Positions 8,764 to 16,740 of a DNA stretch of 64,000 nucleotides are shown piece by piece (within the stretch, counting starts at the first letter, position 1; every line of letters begins with the position of its first letter). Source of the stretch: Neobacillus cucumis (GTDB lineage: Bacteria > Bacillota > Bacilli > Bacillales_B > DSM-18226); assembly GCF_016107705.1 (NCBI RefSeq), contig NZ_JAEHGC010000003.1:186001-250000 (forward strand), written 5' to 3'. Position numbers and translations under genes: made by a program. The notes under the pieces were generated by a model. The model made no database searches. It was not told the origin of the DNA and worked only from the letters and a program-made list of their open reading frames with translations.

Positions 8764-9090
8764 TTAAACCGCTTTGTATCCATGCTTTTCAAGCTCGGAA
8801 AAAATTGTTTTTAACCGCGGATTTCCTTCGCCGACCACTTTGTCCTTGATGACAACCACAGGATAAAACATATCCTCTTCAATCACTTTTTGAGCGAAAC
8901 TTTGCTTTTCAGGCTCTGCAGGAGGAAAATGAATATCTACATAAGTCATTTTAAAGGGCTGTTCCGGAAATTTTCGTGCAATAGCAGCCTCAAGCCATTC
9001 GAATGTTTCTTTCGATGAGGGGAGATTTACACAGCTTGGGCAAAGCTGCTCTGCTCCGTATAATATAATTTCTACTTGATTATGTTCCAT
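8764..9090 (-). CDS. yuzD: YuzD-like protein with CxxC (DUF1462)
   Basis: Thioredoxin-like small protein of 108 residues. Near the N-terminus VEIILYGAEQLCPSCVNLPSS presents a CPSC motif after a beta strand, like a thiol-disulfide active site; a later FYPVVVIKDKVVGEG resembles the cis-proline loop region. The DUF1462 family is named for this protein in Bacillus. AAGG is 9 bases before the ATG at 9090, which I prefer to the ATG three codons earlier that overlaps the ribosome site. It is divergent from nfuA, so a shared regulatory region is possible. The substrate is unknown. Confidence 0.82.
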   Translation of the reverse strand: MEHNQVEIILYGAEQLCPSCVNLPSSKETFEWLEAAIARKFPEQPFKMTYVDIHFPPAEPEKQSFAQKVIEEDMFYPVVVIKDKVVGEGNPRLKTIFSELEKHGYKAV

Positions 9091-9241
9091 TTGCTTCATC
9101 CTTGTTTTTTTTCTTTTATTTTACAACATCTCTTACTTAAAAATGAAAGAAAATGATTAAATGGGCGTTTTGCCAGTTTCTTCGGAATGGATTTTTACTG
9201 TCAATCACATTATAATATAGATAGGAAAGGAGTCGATGGGA

Positions 9242-9478
9242 ATGGAAGAGTTAGAAATGAAAGAACAAGTACAAGAAGTATTAGATAAATTACGACCATT
9301 TCTTCTTCGCGATGGCGGGGATTGTGAATTAGTTGATGTTGAGGATGGTATTGTGAAGCTCCGTTTATTAGGTGCATGCGGCAGCTGTCCAAGTTCCACC
9401 ATCACACTTAAAGCCGGCATTGAAAGAGCACTTCTTGAAGAAGTTCCTGGAATTGTCGAAGTTGAACAAGTATTCTAA
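9242..9478 (+). CDS. nfuA: NifU C-terminal-domain Fe-S protein (NfuA/YutI)
   Basis: Fe-S cluster carrier or scaffold of 78 residues made only of the NifU C-terminal domain. The cluster-binding motif [16 protein letters not shown] gives CxxC, and the family signature [13 protein letters not shown] follows. AGGAG is 9 bases before the ATG at 9242; the ATG two codons earlier is too close. It lacks the degenerate A-type N-terminal domain found in E. coli NfuA, as usual for Firmicutes. With yutM and sufCDSUB in the same window it supports a complete cluster delivery route. Confidence 0.93.
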   Translation: MEELEMKEQVQEVLDKLRPFLLRDGGDCELVDVEDGIVKLRLLGACGSCPSSTITLKAGIERALLEEVPGIVEVEQVF

Positions 9479-9487
9479 TAAAATAAT

Positions 9488-9520
9488 AGCGATTGCCTCA
9501 TCAGCAATCGCTCTTTTTAT
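9488..9520 (+). terminator. Terminator between nfuA and the dehydrogenase
   Basis: AGCGATTGC, loop of 7, GCAATCGCT, then CTTTTT. Convergent position; the minus side ends in ATTATTTT so it may serve both. Confidence 0.85.
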
Positions 9521-9539
9521 TTCGGTTCGGACATATCGC

Positions 9540-10508
9540 TCAATCTTTATTAACAAGTGTTAAGGGCTTTTTTCCTTCTAACACCGCTTCAATATTGGCG
9601 ATACATAAATTGATCATCGCTGTTCTTGTTTCTACACTAGCGCTTCCGATATGCGGAAGAGCAACAACATTGGAAAGCCCAAGCAACGGGTGCCCGGCAT
9701 CAATAGGTTCCTTTTCAAATACATCTAATCCTGCTCCGGCAATTTCTCCTGCAACAAGTGCCTCATATAAGGCTTGTTCATTTACAACAGGTCCTCTTGA
9801 AGCGTTAATGAAAATAGCTGATTGCTTCATTTTCTGAAAAACTTCCCGATTAAACAAATTTTGGGTTTCGTGGGTTAGTGGTGCTAAACAGACAACAAAA
9901 TCAGCCTTTTTTATGAGGTCCTCAAACGCACAATAAACAGTGCCCAGTTTCTGTTCGATTTCCGGCTTCCTTGTTCGATTATGGTAGAGGAGATCCATCT
10001 CAAATCCGGCCGCACGTTTGGCAACAGCTTCTCCGATTTTCCCCATCCCAACAATTCCTAGTGTTTTATGATGGATATCCTGACCTGCTAATAAAAACGG
10101 ACTCCAGCTCTTCCACTGTCCCTTTTTAATAAATTCAGCCGCTTCCACCACCCTGCGGGAAACGGACATTAATAATGCAAAGGTCAGATCTGCCGTTGTA
10201 TCGGTTAAAACATCAGGGGTATTACAAATGGCCACCCCATTTTTAGCAGCTGCAGTAAGGTCAATATTGTCATACCCAACAGCACAATTGGCTACTATTT
10301 TAAGCTTATTCCCTTCATTTAGTACCTTTTCATCAATCGTATCGGATACCATGGTTAATAGGGCATCTGCTTGTTTGACTTCCGCTAGTAAAATGTCCAT
10401 CGGCACAGGAACGTCATCGTGTTCCCACATTTTGACTTCATAATTTTGCCGAAGCGGCGCTATTGCTTCTTCTGGCAGCTTCCTTGTTATATAAATATAT
10501 GGCTTCAT
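9540..10508 (-). CDS. D-2-hydroxyacid dehydrogenase (glyoxylate/hydroxypyruvate reductase type)
   Basis: NAD(P)H-dependent reductase of 2-ketoacids, 322 residues. The cofactor motif is LGIVGMGKIGEAVAKRA near residue 150, and the three catalytic residues are visible: R in NASRGPVVNEQAL, E in GLDVFEKEP and H in ALPHIGSAS. The GLDVFEKEP and HIGSA context is that of the GyaR/GhrB (YvcT) branch and not of D-lactate dehydrogenase. AAGGAAGG precedes the ATG. It lies 30 bases after yutH with no terminator, so it may be cotranscribed. The exact ketoacid is not readable. Confidence 0.88.
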   Translation of the reverse strand: MKPYIYITRKLPEEAIAPLRQNYEVKMWEHDDVPVPMDILLAEVKQADALLTMVSDTIDEKVLNEGNKLKIVANCAVGYDNIDLTAAAKNGVAICNTPDVLTDTTADLTFALLMSVSRRVVEAAEFIKKGQWKSWSPFLLAGQDIHHKTLGIVGMGKIGEAVAKRAAGFEMDLLYHNRTRKPEIEQKLGTVYCAFEDLIKKADFVVCLAPLTHETQNLFNREVFQKMKQSAIFINASRGPVVNEQALYEALVAGEIAGAGLDVFEKEPIDAGHPLLGLSNVVALPHIGSASVETRTAMINLCIANIEAVLEGKKPLTLVNKD

Positions 10509-10538
10509 TGGTATTTCCTTCCTTACCCGCTTTTAACA

Positions 10539-11549
10539 TTATTTTACCATAAGCCATTCAGGCAGTGGAAGATTCAGTCTTTTAATTGGAGCTCCTGATA
10601 ATAAATAAAAGCCCCCAAGAAATTGTTCATACTCTGATGATTGCCTTAAGATTTTACTTAATTTCTCCTCCAAAAGCTTTTTATCTTGCTCAGAACGAGT
10701 AATATAATAATTTTCAACACACTCAAAATAATGTAATGGAAATAATAAACGAGCATATAAAAGCCGCCAAGAAAAGGAAGATAATGGAGCAATGCTTTGA
10801 TATTCCTCGAAAAACTGTCTTAATTCCTGATCATATGTTTGATTGTTTCGGAAATAGCGCTCCCTCGTCCATTCAGCAAGATCCCGGCTTCGATGGTCAA
10901 ATACCCAATCAAAGGGATTTTTAATATAATAATTTCTGCCCCATGAATTTTTTGAAAACCGTTCGTGACACACAGTCCCAGCATCAAAGTCCATTGGTTC
11001 ATCGTCAATTTCAGTATCCACTAAATATTGAATAGCATTTTCGGTTAACCCCAAATAGTAGGGAAAGGATTCAATAAACATTTTTTCAAATTCATCCTCC
11101 GGTGTTTGAAACAACTGTCCATTCCATACCTTCTCCATTTGCTCTAGACGCTTTTCCCATAGGGACTTCCACTGGCCAATCCTGCTAGTTCTTTCGATTT
11201 GAAACGGAACATTTCGGCCGCGCTCATGGAATTTGGCCAATTTACGGCCTAATTTAATTTTTTGTGGTTTTTCAGTCTGCTTGTTTGCGAGAACACAATA
11301 TTTATTTTGCTCCCAGGTTGTAATCAAATTCCCGTCTTTTGATGAAAGAAAAACAGGTACATGCTGGTCTCCAAAGTTTCTAAGATGCACTGCTATTTTC
11401 TCCAATTCAGAAATATCCGTTTCCTCCTTGCCACCAGGCTTAGAGACTAAATAAAGCCAGCCATTTCCCCTTAAAGCGTCATAAGAATCTAATTTCAGAT
11501 ATTCCTCAACCTTTATTCCATACTGGTTCTCCAGCAATTTCTGCAGCAT
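10539..11549 (-). CDS. yutH: Spore coat-associated protein YutH
   Basis: Spore-coat protein of the CotS/YutH kinase-like family, 336 residues. Members have a fold related to aminoglycoside phosphotransferases, but the catalytic loop is degenerate; here the loop region reads TVCHERFSKNSWGRN and no canonical HxD-N motif is seen. The C-terminal half is rich in aromatic residues (SSFSWRLLYARLLFPLHYFE). AGAGGTGG lies before the ATG. It is divergent from yutG as in B. subtilis. Sporulation role is from the family. Confidence 0.8.
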   Translation of the reverse strand: MLQKLLENQYGIKVEEYLKLDSYDALRGNGWLYLVSKPGGKEETDISELEKIAVHLRNFGDQHVPVFLSSKDGNLITTWEQNKYCVLANKQTEKPQKIKLGRKLAKFHERGRNVPFQIERTSRIGQWKSLWEKRLEQMEKVWNGQLFQTPEDEFEKMFIESFPYYLGLTENAIQYLVDTEIDDEPMDFDAGTVCHERFSKNSWGRNYYIKNPFDWVFDHRSRDLAEWTRERYFRNNQTYDQELRQFFEEYQSIAPLSSFSWRLLYARLLFPLHYFECVENYYITRSEQDKKLLEEKLSKILRQSSEYEQFLGGFYLLSGAPIKRLNLPLPEWLMVK

Positions 11550-11715
11550 GCCGCCACCTCTTTCGAAACCTCTTTTACTTTATATATATGTAAGGGTCTT
11601 TCAAAACTTGTTGGTTCCCGTTTTTCAATTCATTTTTGAAAAAAGTGCATATGTTAAGGAAAAAATCAATAATATATAGAGAACAATCGTGAAAATTCAT
11701 AGAAAAGGTGATTGT

Positions 11716-12231
11716 ATGGCAGCAGACAAAAAAATGGATATTCTTGAAGAAACCGCTCGAAGATGGATTAAAGAAAGAGGCGTTGAAATTCAGGATATTG
11801 CCGATTTAGTTTATTTTCTCCAAAATAAGTATCATGAAAATTTACAAATGGAGGACTGTATTGCCAACGTAGAACGGGTACTATCAAAGCGCGAGGTTCA
11901 AAACGCAATTTTAACAGGGATTCAGCTCGATAAGCTGGGGGAAAAGGGTTTATTAGAGGAGCCGCTCCAGGACATTATTAAACGTGATGAAAGCCTTTAT
12001 GGTGTGGATGAAATTATTGCGTTATCAATTGTGAATGTCTACGGTTCAATTGGTTTTACAAATTACGGTTATATTGATAAGCAGAAACCAGGTATCCTTG
12101 CTCATTTAAACGATAAATCAACTGGGGAATGCCACACCTTCCTTGATGATATTGTCGGTGCGATTGCTGCAGCTGCATCAAGCCGTTTGGCACACCGGGC
12201 TGCACGCAAAGAGGAACAGGATAAAGAATAA
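11716..12231 (+). CDS. yutG: PgpA-family protein YutG
   Basis: Member of the phosphatidylglycerophosphatase A-like family, 171 residues. The C-terminal half has the conserved run GFTNYGYIDKQKPGILAHLN followed by CHTFLDDIVGAIAAAASSR. The frame is open from 11689, but AAAGGTGA stands before the ATG at 11716. Unlike proteobacterial PgpA there are no obvious strong membrane spans in the N-terminal half, which suggests a soluble or peripheral relative. Whether it dephosphorylates phosphatidylglycerophosphate is unproven for this branch. Flanked by yutH and yutF in the conserved order. Confidence 0.8.
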   Translation: MAADKKMDILEETARRWIKERGVEIQDIADLVYFLQNKYHENLQMEDCIANVERVLSKREVQNAILTGIQLDKLGEKGLLEEPLQDIIKRDESLYGVDEIIALSIVNVYGSIGFTNYGYIDKQKPGILAHLNDKSTGECHTFLDDIVGAIAAAASSRLAHRAARKEEQDKE

Positions 12232-12260
12232 AAAGGATGGACATCTTCCATCCTTTTTTT
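12231..12260 (+). terminator. Terminator between yutG and yutF
   Basis: AAAGGATGGA, short loop, TCCATCC followed by seven T, ending at the convergent yutF stop. Confidence 0.85.
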
Positions 12261-13023
12261 ATGGCTCCCATTGGTCTAACGTATCCACCACACAGGTTGG
12301 TCTGCGGTCATATCCAGCCAGCAATTCTTTTGTGGTAACGCCTGTATGTACTAACAAAGTATCCATGCCAGCGTTCATTCCCGCAATGATGTCTGTATCA
12401 TAGTTATCCCCCACCATTAAGGTCTCACCTTTAGTCGTCCCCAATACCTTTAGCGCCTGTTCCATAATAATCGATTCAGGCTTCCCAATAAAAATTGGTT
12501 TTGTCTGGGTTGATACGGTAATAACAGAGGTCAATGAACCATTCCCAGGCAGCAGTCCTCGCTCTGTTGGAAGCGCAATATCGCCGTTAGTAGAAATAAA
12601 CACAGCCCCATTTCTTACAGCCAAGCAGGCAACTGCTAATTTTTCATAGGTAATCGCACGATCAATTCCGACCACCACAAAATCAGCACTCTCGGATGCA
12701 GTTAGAAATCCTTTTTCTTTTATGGCCGTTTGGATTCCTTCCTCACCAATCACATAAACTGAAGCATCTGGCTTTTGACTGAAAATATAATTAGCCGTTG
12801 CCATGCTAGTTGTAAACACTTGATGCTCTTCTGCAGGAATATCAAATCCACGGAGTTTTTCCGCAACCTGCGCTGGAGTTCTTGAAGAATTATTGGTTAC
12901 AAATAAATAAGGGATTCCTTTGTTTGCTAGTTTTTTGACAAAATCGGAAGCAGCTTCGATTCGCTCTGTTCCTTTGTACATCGTGCCATCTAAATCAATT
13001 AAATAACCTTGATATTTTTTCAT
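12259..13023 (-). CDS. yutF: HAD-family phosphatase YutF (NagD/PNPase type)
   Basis: Haloacid-dehalogenase-superfamily phosphatase, class IIA (NagD-like), 254 residues. Motif I is GYLIDLDGTMYKG at the N-terminus, motif II FVTNNSSRTP near residue 45, motif III lysine in IFIGKPES near residue 180 and motif IV MVGDNYDTDI near residue 205. The cap domain between motifs II and III fits the class II C2 type. AAAGGAG is 6 bases before the ATG at 13023; the longer frame from 13059 has no ribosome site. The physiological substrate is not established by sequence; nucleotide or sugar phosphates are typical. Confidence 0.9.
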   Translation of the reverse strand: MKKYQGYLIDLDGTMYKGTERIEAASDFVKKLANKGIPYLFVTNNSSRTPAQVAEKLRGFDIPAEEHQVFTTSMATANYIFSQKPDASVYVIGEEGIQTAIKEKGFLTASESADFVVVGIDRAITYEKLAVACLAVRNGAVFISTNGDIALPTERGLLPGNGSLTSVITVSTQTKPIFIGKPESIIMEQALKVLGTTKGETLMVGDNYDTDIIAGMNAGMDTLLVHTGVTTKELLAGYDRRPTCVVDTLDQWEP

Positions 13024-13044
13024 TTGATACTCCTTTCCTAAATA

Positions 13045-13070
13045 GGAAAAAGACCGCAATTTACGGTCTT
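13045..13070 (-). terminator. Terminator of yutE
   Basis: Minus strand AAGACCG, loop of 7, CGGTCTTTTT, between the yutE stop and yutF. Confidence 0.8.
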
Positions 13071-13074
13071 ATGG

Positions 13075-13512
13075 TTAATTTTTAAATGCTGAAACGGGAC
13101 CCAGTTCATTTACAATGTACTCCCGGACATTGGCTGAAAATTGGTGTAATGCTTCGATGTTCTCTGAAAATTGTTTTAGTAGTTCATCATGATTGATTTC
13201 CGTATAATTTTGCACAAGAGATTTTCGATATTGAATAAGAATCTTTAGACGATTGCCGTTTTCTGCAGAAATCACCTTTTCGTCTGTAAGAATTTCAATA
13301 ATATCTTCATAGCTGCCAGGATCGCGCATAATAAATCCATCAATCATCGCATTGCCGACATCCAGTACGGACTCGAGCATCATCTGCGTCAACCGTTCGA
13401 GAGCAGCCTTTTCAATTGGCGATGACCAATTTTTCTGGTTTAAAAAAAGGCTAATTTGCTTTTCAAAAAACACTAAAATGGCTTCAATTTTTTCCCTATC
13501 AACAAAATACAT
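13075..13512 (-). CDS. yutE: YutE, DUF86/HepT-like protein without the catalytic histidine
   Basis: Small alpha-helical protein of 145 residues in the HepT/DUF86 superfamily, whose toxin members work with an adjacent MntA nucleotidyltransferase. The expected RxxxxHxY motif reads R-KSLV-Q-N-Y here: arginine and tyrosine remain and histidine is replaced by glutamine. No nucleotidyltransferase (GSxARG) gene is adjacent; neighbours are yutF and an EAL phosphodiesterase. AAGGAG is 9 bases before the ATG at 13512. I read it as a core-genome YutE protein and not as a toxin. Its role is unknown. Confidence 0.8.
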   Translation of the reverse strand: MYFVDREKIEAILVFFEKQISLFLNQKNWSSPIEKAALERLTQMMLESVLDVGNAMIDGFIMRDPGSYEDIIEILTDEKVISAENGNRLKILIQYRKSLVQNYTEINHDELLKQFSENIEALHQFSANVREYIVNELGPVSAFKN

Positions 13513-13540
13513 GATTGTCCACTCCTTGTTTTCGCTTCTC

Positions 13541-14839
13541 TTATGTTGCAATCCCTTTCACAAGTGCGGTAGGTCTAGCATAATAGTAACCCTGGGCTAA
13601 ATCAACCTTATTACGTGTTAATACAGAGGCTTCCTCTTCATTTTCAATACCTTCCGCTACCACTAACGACCCTGCTTCTCGTGCCACGAGTAACAATCCC
13701 TTCAACATGGATTCCTTTACAGGACTTTTGTGGATATTCTCAATCACGGAACGATCCACTTTAATGATATCAGGCATGATTTCACTAATCGTATTTAAAC
13801 TATTATAACCGGCTCCAGTATCATCAACAGCGAATCGAAATCCCATTAACCGTAAGACCTTCAGATTATAGGTAAAATTTTCAACTCCATCAATTGAATC
13901 ATGTTCAGTTATTTCAAACGTAATCTGTTTGGGGGAAATTCTTCTATATTTTTCAAGTAACTGTTTTATATCGCGGGGAAACCTGATATTTCCAAGCGTC
14001 AGCGGCGTACAGTTCACAAAAATATTTTCCCTGCTTTTTGTTGCCTTTAATTGTTGAAAAATCTTTTCGAAAATAATCATTTCAAGGTCATATAGCATTC
14101 CTGTCTGCCTGGCAACAGAAAAAAGCGGAAAAGGATCCTCTAATACCCCCTGGGGGCCACGAGTCAGCATTTCCCAAGCGTGAATTTCGCTTGTTGCTAC
14201 ATCAATAATCGGCTGTGCCCATAGGTGAATTTCTTTTTTAGAAATGATTTTCTTAAACGTAAAAATCATTTCATTCAACTCTGCATCTATCTTTCGTTCC
14301 GCCATTGCAATTGCCTGGCGATGTGCTCTTTCAATGGAGCTCTGAATCGAAAAATTATGTTTTTCCACAAACATATAACCACCATCAAAAACGGGTCTGA
14401 CTGGTGGATTTTGCTGAAGAAGATCACGTTCCACTTCTTGAATAATTTTATTCACAAGTTCATCAATTTCAGAAAGGCTATGCCGTTCATAGTCCACCTT
14501 AATCATCAGGGTAATGCCATCTTCATAATAGTCATGAAGGGCAATAACATCATTTTTTTCCATTTCCTTTTCAATACAGTTCTGAAAAACTCGTTTCATT
14601 TTTTTAATAAATGGAGAGGATTGAAAGTTTCCCTCCGCTTCTGTCAATTCTTTATAATTTTTTATGGTAAAAACAATTACCGCTACATCATGCCTGGCTT
14701 TAAATGCAGCAGAAACACCTTCCAATACAGGGTTGCGCAAGTTAAATTGCGGTGGATAATATCGTATGGACGAAAGAGGTAAAAGGAGCTTTCCCCATTG
14801 TATTACACGTTTAGCTTTTTCAATGTAACAACGGACCAT
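13541..14839 (-). CDS. c-di-GMP phosphodiesterase: degenerate GGDEF plus EAL domain
   Basis: Predicted hydrolase of cyclic di-GMP, about 432 residues. The N-terminal half has the size and order of a GGDEF domain, but the signature is lost (HDYYEDGITLMI in its place), so it should not make c-di-GMP. The EAL domain from about residue 195 keeps every metal and catalytic position I can check: AWEMLTRGP (ExLxR), FVNCTPL, TFEITEHD, VDDTGAGYNSL, IIKVDRS, VVAEGIENE and QGYYYARP. EAL itself is EML. No membrane segment or other sensor is visible. The start is uncertain among 14857, 14848 and 14839; AGAGG is best spaced for the last. Confidence 0.87.
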   Translation of the reverse strand: MVRCYIEKAKRVIQWGKLLLPLSSIRYYPPQFNLRNPVLEGVSAAFKARHDVAVIVFTIKNYKELTEAEGNFQSSPFIKKMKRVFQNCIEKEMEKNDVIALHDYYEDGITLMIKVDYERHSLSEIDELVNKIIQEVERDLLQQNPPVRPVFDGGYMFVEKHNFSIQSSIERAHRQAIAMAERKIDAELNEMIFTFKKIISKKEIHLWAQPIIDVATSEIHAWEMLTRGPQGVLEDPFPLFSVARQTGMLYDLEMIIFEKIFQQLKATKSRENIFVNCTPLTLGNIRFPRDIKQLLEKYRRISPKQITFEITEHDSIDGVENFTYNLKVLRLMGFRFAVDDTGAGYNSLNTISEIMPDIIKVDRSVIENIHKSPVKESMLKGLLLVAREAGSLVVAEGIENEEEASVLTRNKVDLAQGYYYARPTALVKGIAT

Positions 14840-15015
14840 TCCATTCATTCCTCTCAAAAGTCAACATACGTGATTACTTCAATTATACCACATTTTGACA
14901 CCTTATGTCTTTTCCCGACATTTTTAATTATTAAAAACATTACTCCCTTTATTACATTAAATTTGATATGATTAGGGGAGTTTCGAAAAAAGTTGTGAAT
15001 AAAGGAGACCGTTTT

Positions 15016-15282
15016 ATGAACGAACGATTTTTCTTATATGATGATACAGAAAATACAAGAACGAGATTTGTCAGCTTTGTGGGTGAAAACCAGCGTTTTG
15101 ATCTTGCGATTGTCCAAACGAGTCGACATTATGGTAAACATCTTGTCCTTGATATGCAAGGGAACCGTTTTGCCATTATTGGGCATGATGACCTGGAAGA
15201 AGAAGGCTATTTAGAATTCGCATTTCAATTAAATGAAGAGGATGCAGAGGAATTAAGATCTTTCCTTTCTGAAATCGTTTAA
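15016..15282 (+). CDS. DUF3055-type small cytosolic protein
   Basis: Acidic protein of 88 residues beginning MNERFFLYDDTENTRTRFVS, with an alternating beta pattern (FDLAIVQTSRHYGKHLVLDM, RFAIIGHDDL) and a C-terminal helix. I relate it to DUF3055 of Bacillaceae from memory of the opening residues; the function is unknown. AAAGGAG is 8 bases before the ATG at 15016, so the 16-codon extension to 14968 is not used. It is followed after 65 bases by another small gene in the same direction. Confidence 0.7.
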   Translation: MNERFFLYDDTENTRTRFVSFVGENQRFDLAIVQTSRHYGKHLVLDMQGNRFAIIGHDDLEEEGYLEFAFQLNEEDAEELRSFLSEIV

Positions 15283-15347
15283 CCAAAAAATTGATATTAT
15301 GTTTCGGAACTTCTTTTATCATACTAACGATAAAAGGAGTGAGTTAC

Positions 15348-15638
15348 ATGTCTAAAAAGGATGCGGAAAGATACACAGAAATATCAACGGTGGAAAAGCG
15401 GGAAAATTATTTGACTGCCCAGGAGTTCCCAGAAGGACCCTATGGCTCAACTTTCCGAGTAAATAATCCCGTGCAGAATAAGAGTACACCTTGGAAAGAA
15501 GGACAGCGCTATTATTCAGCTTTTAACTGGGAATTCAAATCTTTGCATGAAGATACACCTCGACAAATAGAGCCTGCACATCAGCCGCATGATGACCCGG
15601 ATACAGATGCCCAGCCGCCGTATTCCATGAATGAATAA
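15348..15638 (+). CDS. Small conserved-looking protein of unknown function
   Basis: The 96-residue product begins MSKKDAERYTEISTVEKREN and ends in a proline- and aspartate-rich tail (PHDDPDTDAQPPYSMNE). No cysteines, membrane segment or catalytic motif. It is strongly hydrophilic and probably partly disordered. AAAGGAG is followed by the ATG at 15348 with a good spacer, and a strong terminator comes right after the stop, so the gene is real. I do not recognise the family; a spore or stress role would be a guess. Confidence 0.7.
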   Translation: MSKKDAERYTEISTVEKRENYLTAQEFPEGPYGSTFRVNNPVQNKSTPWKEGQRYYSAFNWEFKSLHEDTPRQIEPAHQPHDDPDTDAQPPYSMNE

Positions 15639-15682
15639 AATAATGAAAGGACCCCGATTTTGGGTCCTTTCATTATTTTTTT
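15639..15682 (+). terminator. Strong bidirectional terminator
   Basis: AATAATGAAAGGACCC, loop of 7, GGGTCCTTTCATTATT followed by TTTTT: a perfect 16-pair stem. Serves the gene ending at 15638 and probably yutD on the other strand. Confidence 0.9.
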
Positions 15683-15948
15683 ACTTTTTTCAAAACGAAA
15701 TAAGCACAGCCGAAATTACAGTATTCATATATATATTCGCTAAGTGTGCTTATTTTTGTATCAAAGGTTGCTTTTTGATTTTGGTCATCAAAAAATCCTT
15801 TTAAACGGAGCTGCCCATAGCCCCAATCTCCGACAACATAGTCATACCTGGATAAAATATCACTATACCTTGCCTTAAAGGCTTCTTCGTTAAAGCCGTT
15901 GCGGTATTCCTCGACCATTTCATACATGGTATTGTTCATTACAATCAT
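15673..15948 (-). CDS. yutD: YutD family protein
   Basis: Small cytosolic protein of 91 residues in the YutD family. The conserved core RYDYVVGDWGYGQLRLKGFF is intact, followed by a predicted helix and the cysteine-containing YIYEYCNFGCAYFVLKK. AGGTG lies close before the ATG at 15948; an in-frame ATG three codons later is also possible. No enzyme function is known to me. It is separated from yutC, which is divergent, by about 115 bases. Confidence 0.85.
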   Translation of the reverse strand: MIVMNNTMYEMVEEYRNGFNEEAFKARYSDILSRYDYVVGDWGYGQLRLKGFFDDQNQKATFDTKISTLSEYIYEYCNFGCAYFVLKKVKK

Positions 15949-16063
15949 GTTATCACCTCATTTTACCAGTCGATCCTACTTCCCATTATAACCGATTCAC
16001 CATCAATTACTAAGAAAAAAAATCCTCCTTCTGGCTATTCTAATAAAAGGGAGGTGTTTTAAT

Positions 16064-16693
16064 TTGAAAAAGTTGATGATCATCCTTGGGTTATGTACGA
16101 TTACAACCATAACAGGCTGCTCCAAGGATATGAATAACCGGGATGTCTACGAGGAAAGCGGAAATTCCATTAATGTGAACAATAAAAGGACTGAGCTTTA
16201 TAATGAAGGGGCGGGTCGAAGTGTCCGAAATGTCAGTAATGATTTCGGATATGTCCGCCATCAAAAAAGTCCAATCATGAACGATAATACGGCAAATAAC
16301 CATTACACTGCCCTTGACCGTGAGCAGGTTGCGAATATTATTAGTAAATACAGTACAAACCTGCCGAATGTACATGATGTTGCTACATTGGTAACCGACC
16401 AGGAGGTTTTGGTTGCTTATACAACCGATTCCAAGGATCGTAATTTAACGGCGGATCAGGTAAAAAGAACAGCCATGTCTGTTGTTCCGCGTTACTATCA
16501 TGTATATGTTACTGATAAAAAGGCTTTAATGCGCGATGTTGAAAACCTTTCGCATATGGATGCAAGGAACAAAAACTCCAGACATTCGATTAACTATGTT
16601 ATCAGACAAATGAAAGACTCTCCACAAGGAAACCGCTTAAGTGATAGTGAAGATGAAAATGGTTTAACATCGGATGACCGTAAAATGCATTAA
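16064..16693 (+). CDS. yutC: YutC, YhcN/YlaJ-family sporulation lipoprotein
   Basis: Membrane-anchored lipoprotein of 209 residues. The signal peptide MKKLMIILGLCTITTITGCS ends in a lipobox with cysteine at about residue 19. The mature part has the YhcN/YlaJ domain, with HYTALDREQVANIISKYSTNLPNVHDVATLVTD split as HYTALDREQVANII and NVHDVATLVTDQEVLVAY, then VYVTDKKALMRDV. Proteins of this family sit in the forespore or spore membranes. The start is a TTG, 7 bases after GGGAGGTG. A strong terminator follows, shared with convergent lipA. Confidence 0.83.
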   Translation: MKKLMIILGLCTITTITGCSKDMNNRDVYEESGNSINVNNKRTELYNEGAGRSVRNVSNDFGYVRHQKSPIMNDNTANNHYTALDREQVANIISKYSTNLPNVHDVATLVTDQEVLVAYTTDSKDRNLTADQVKRTAMSVVPRYYHVYVTDKKALMRDVENLSHMDARNKNSRHSINYVIRQMKDSPQGNRLSDSEDENGLTSDDRKMH

Positions 16694-16696
16694 ATA

Positions 16697-16740
16697 AAAA
16701 AAAGAGTTCAGCCGTTTTCATTCGGCTGAACTCTTTTTTA
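16697..16740 (+). terminator. Bidirectional terminator between yutC and lipA
   Basis: AAAGAGTTCAGCCG, loop of 8, CGGCTGAACTCTTT with A run before and T run after; perfect 14-pair stem. Confidence 0.9.

Noticed and set aside
14225..14782. Long plus-strand frame of 185 codons opposite the EAL gene
   Set aside because: It is antisense to a clear EAL/GGDEF protein and has a composition rich in histidine, asparagine and phenylalanine, typical of a shadow frame.
13075..14839. HepT-type toxin-antitoxin module with the neighbouring gene
   Set aside because: The neighbour is a c-di-GMP phosphodiesterase, the HepT motif has lost its histidine, and both belong to ordinary chromosomal context.
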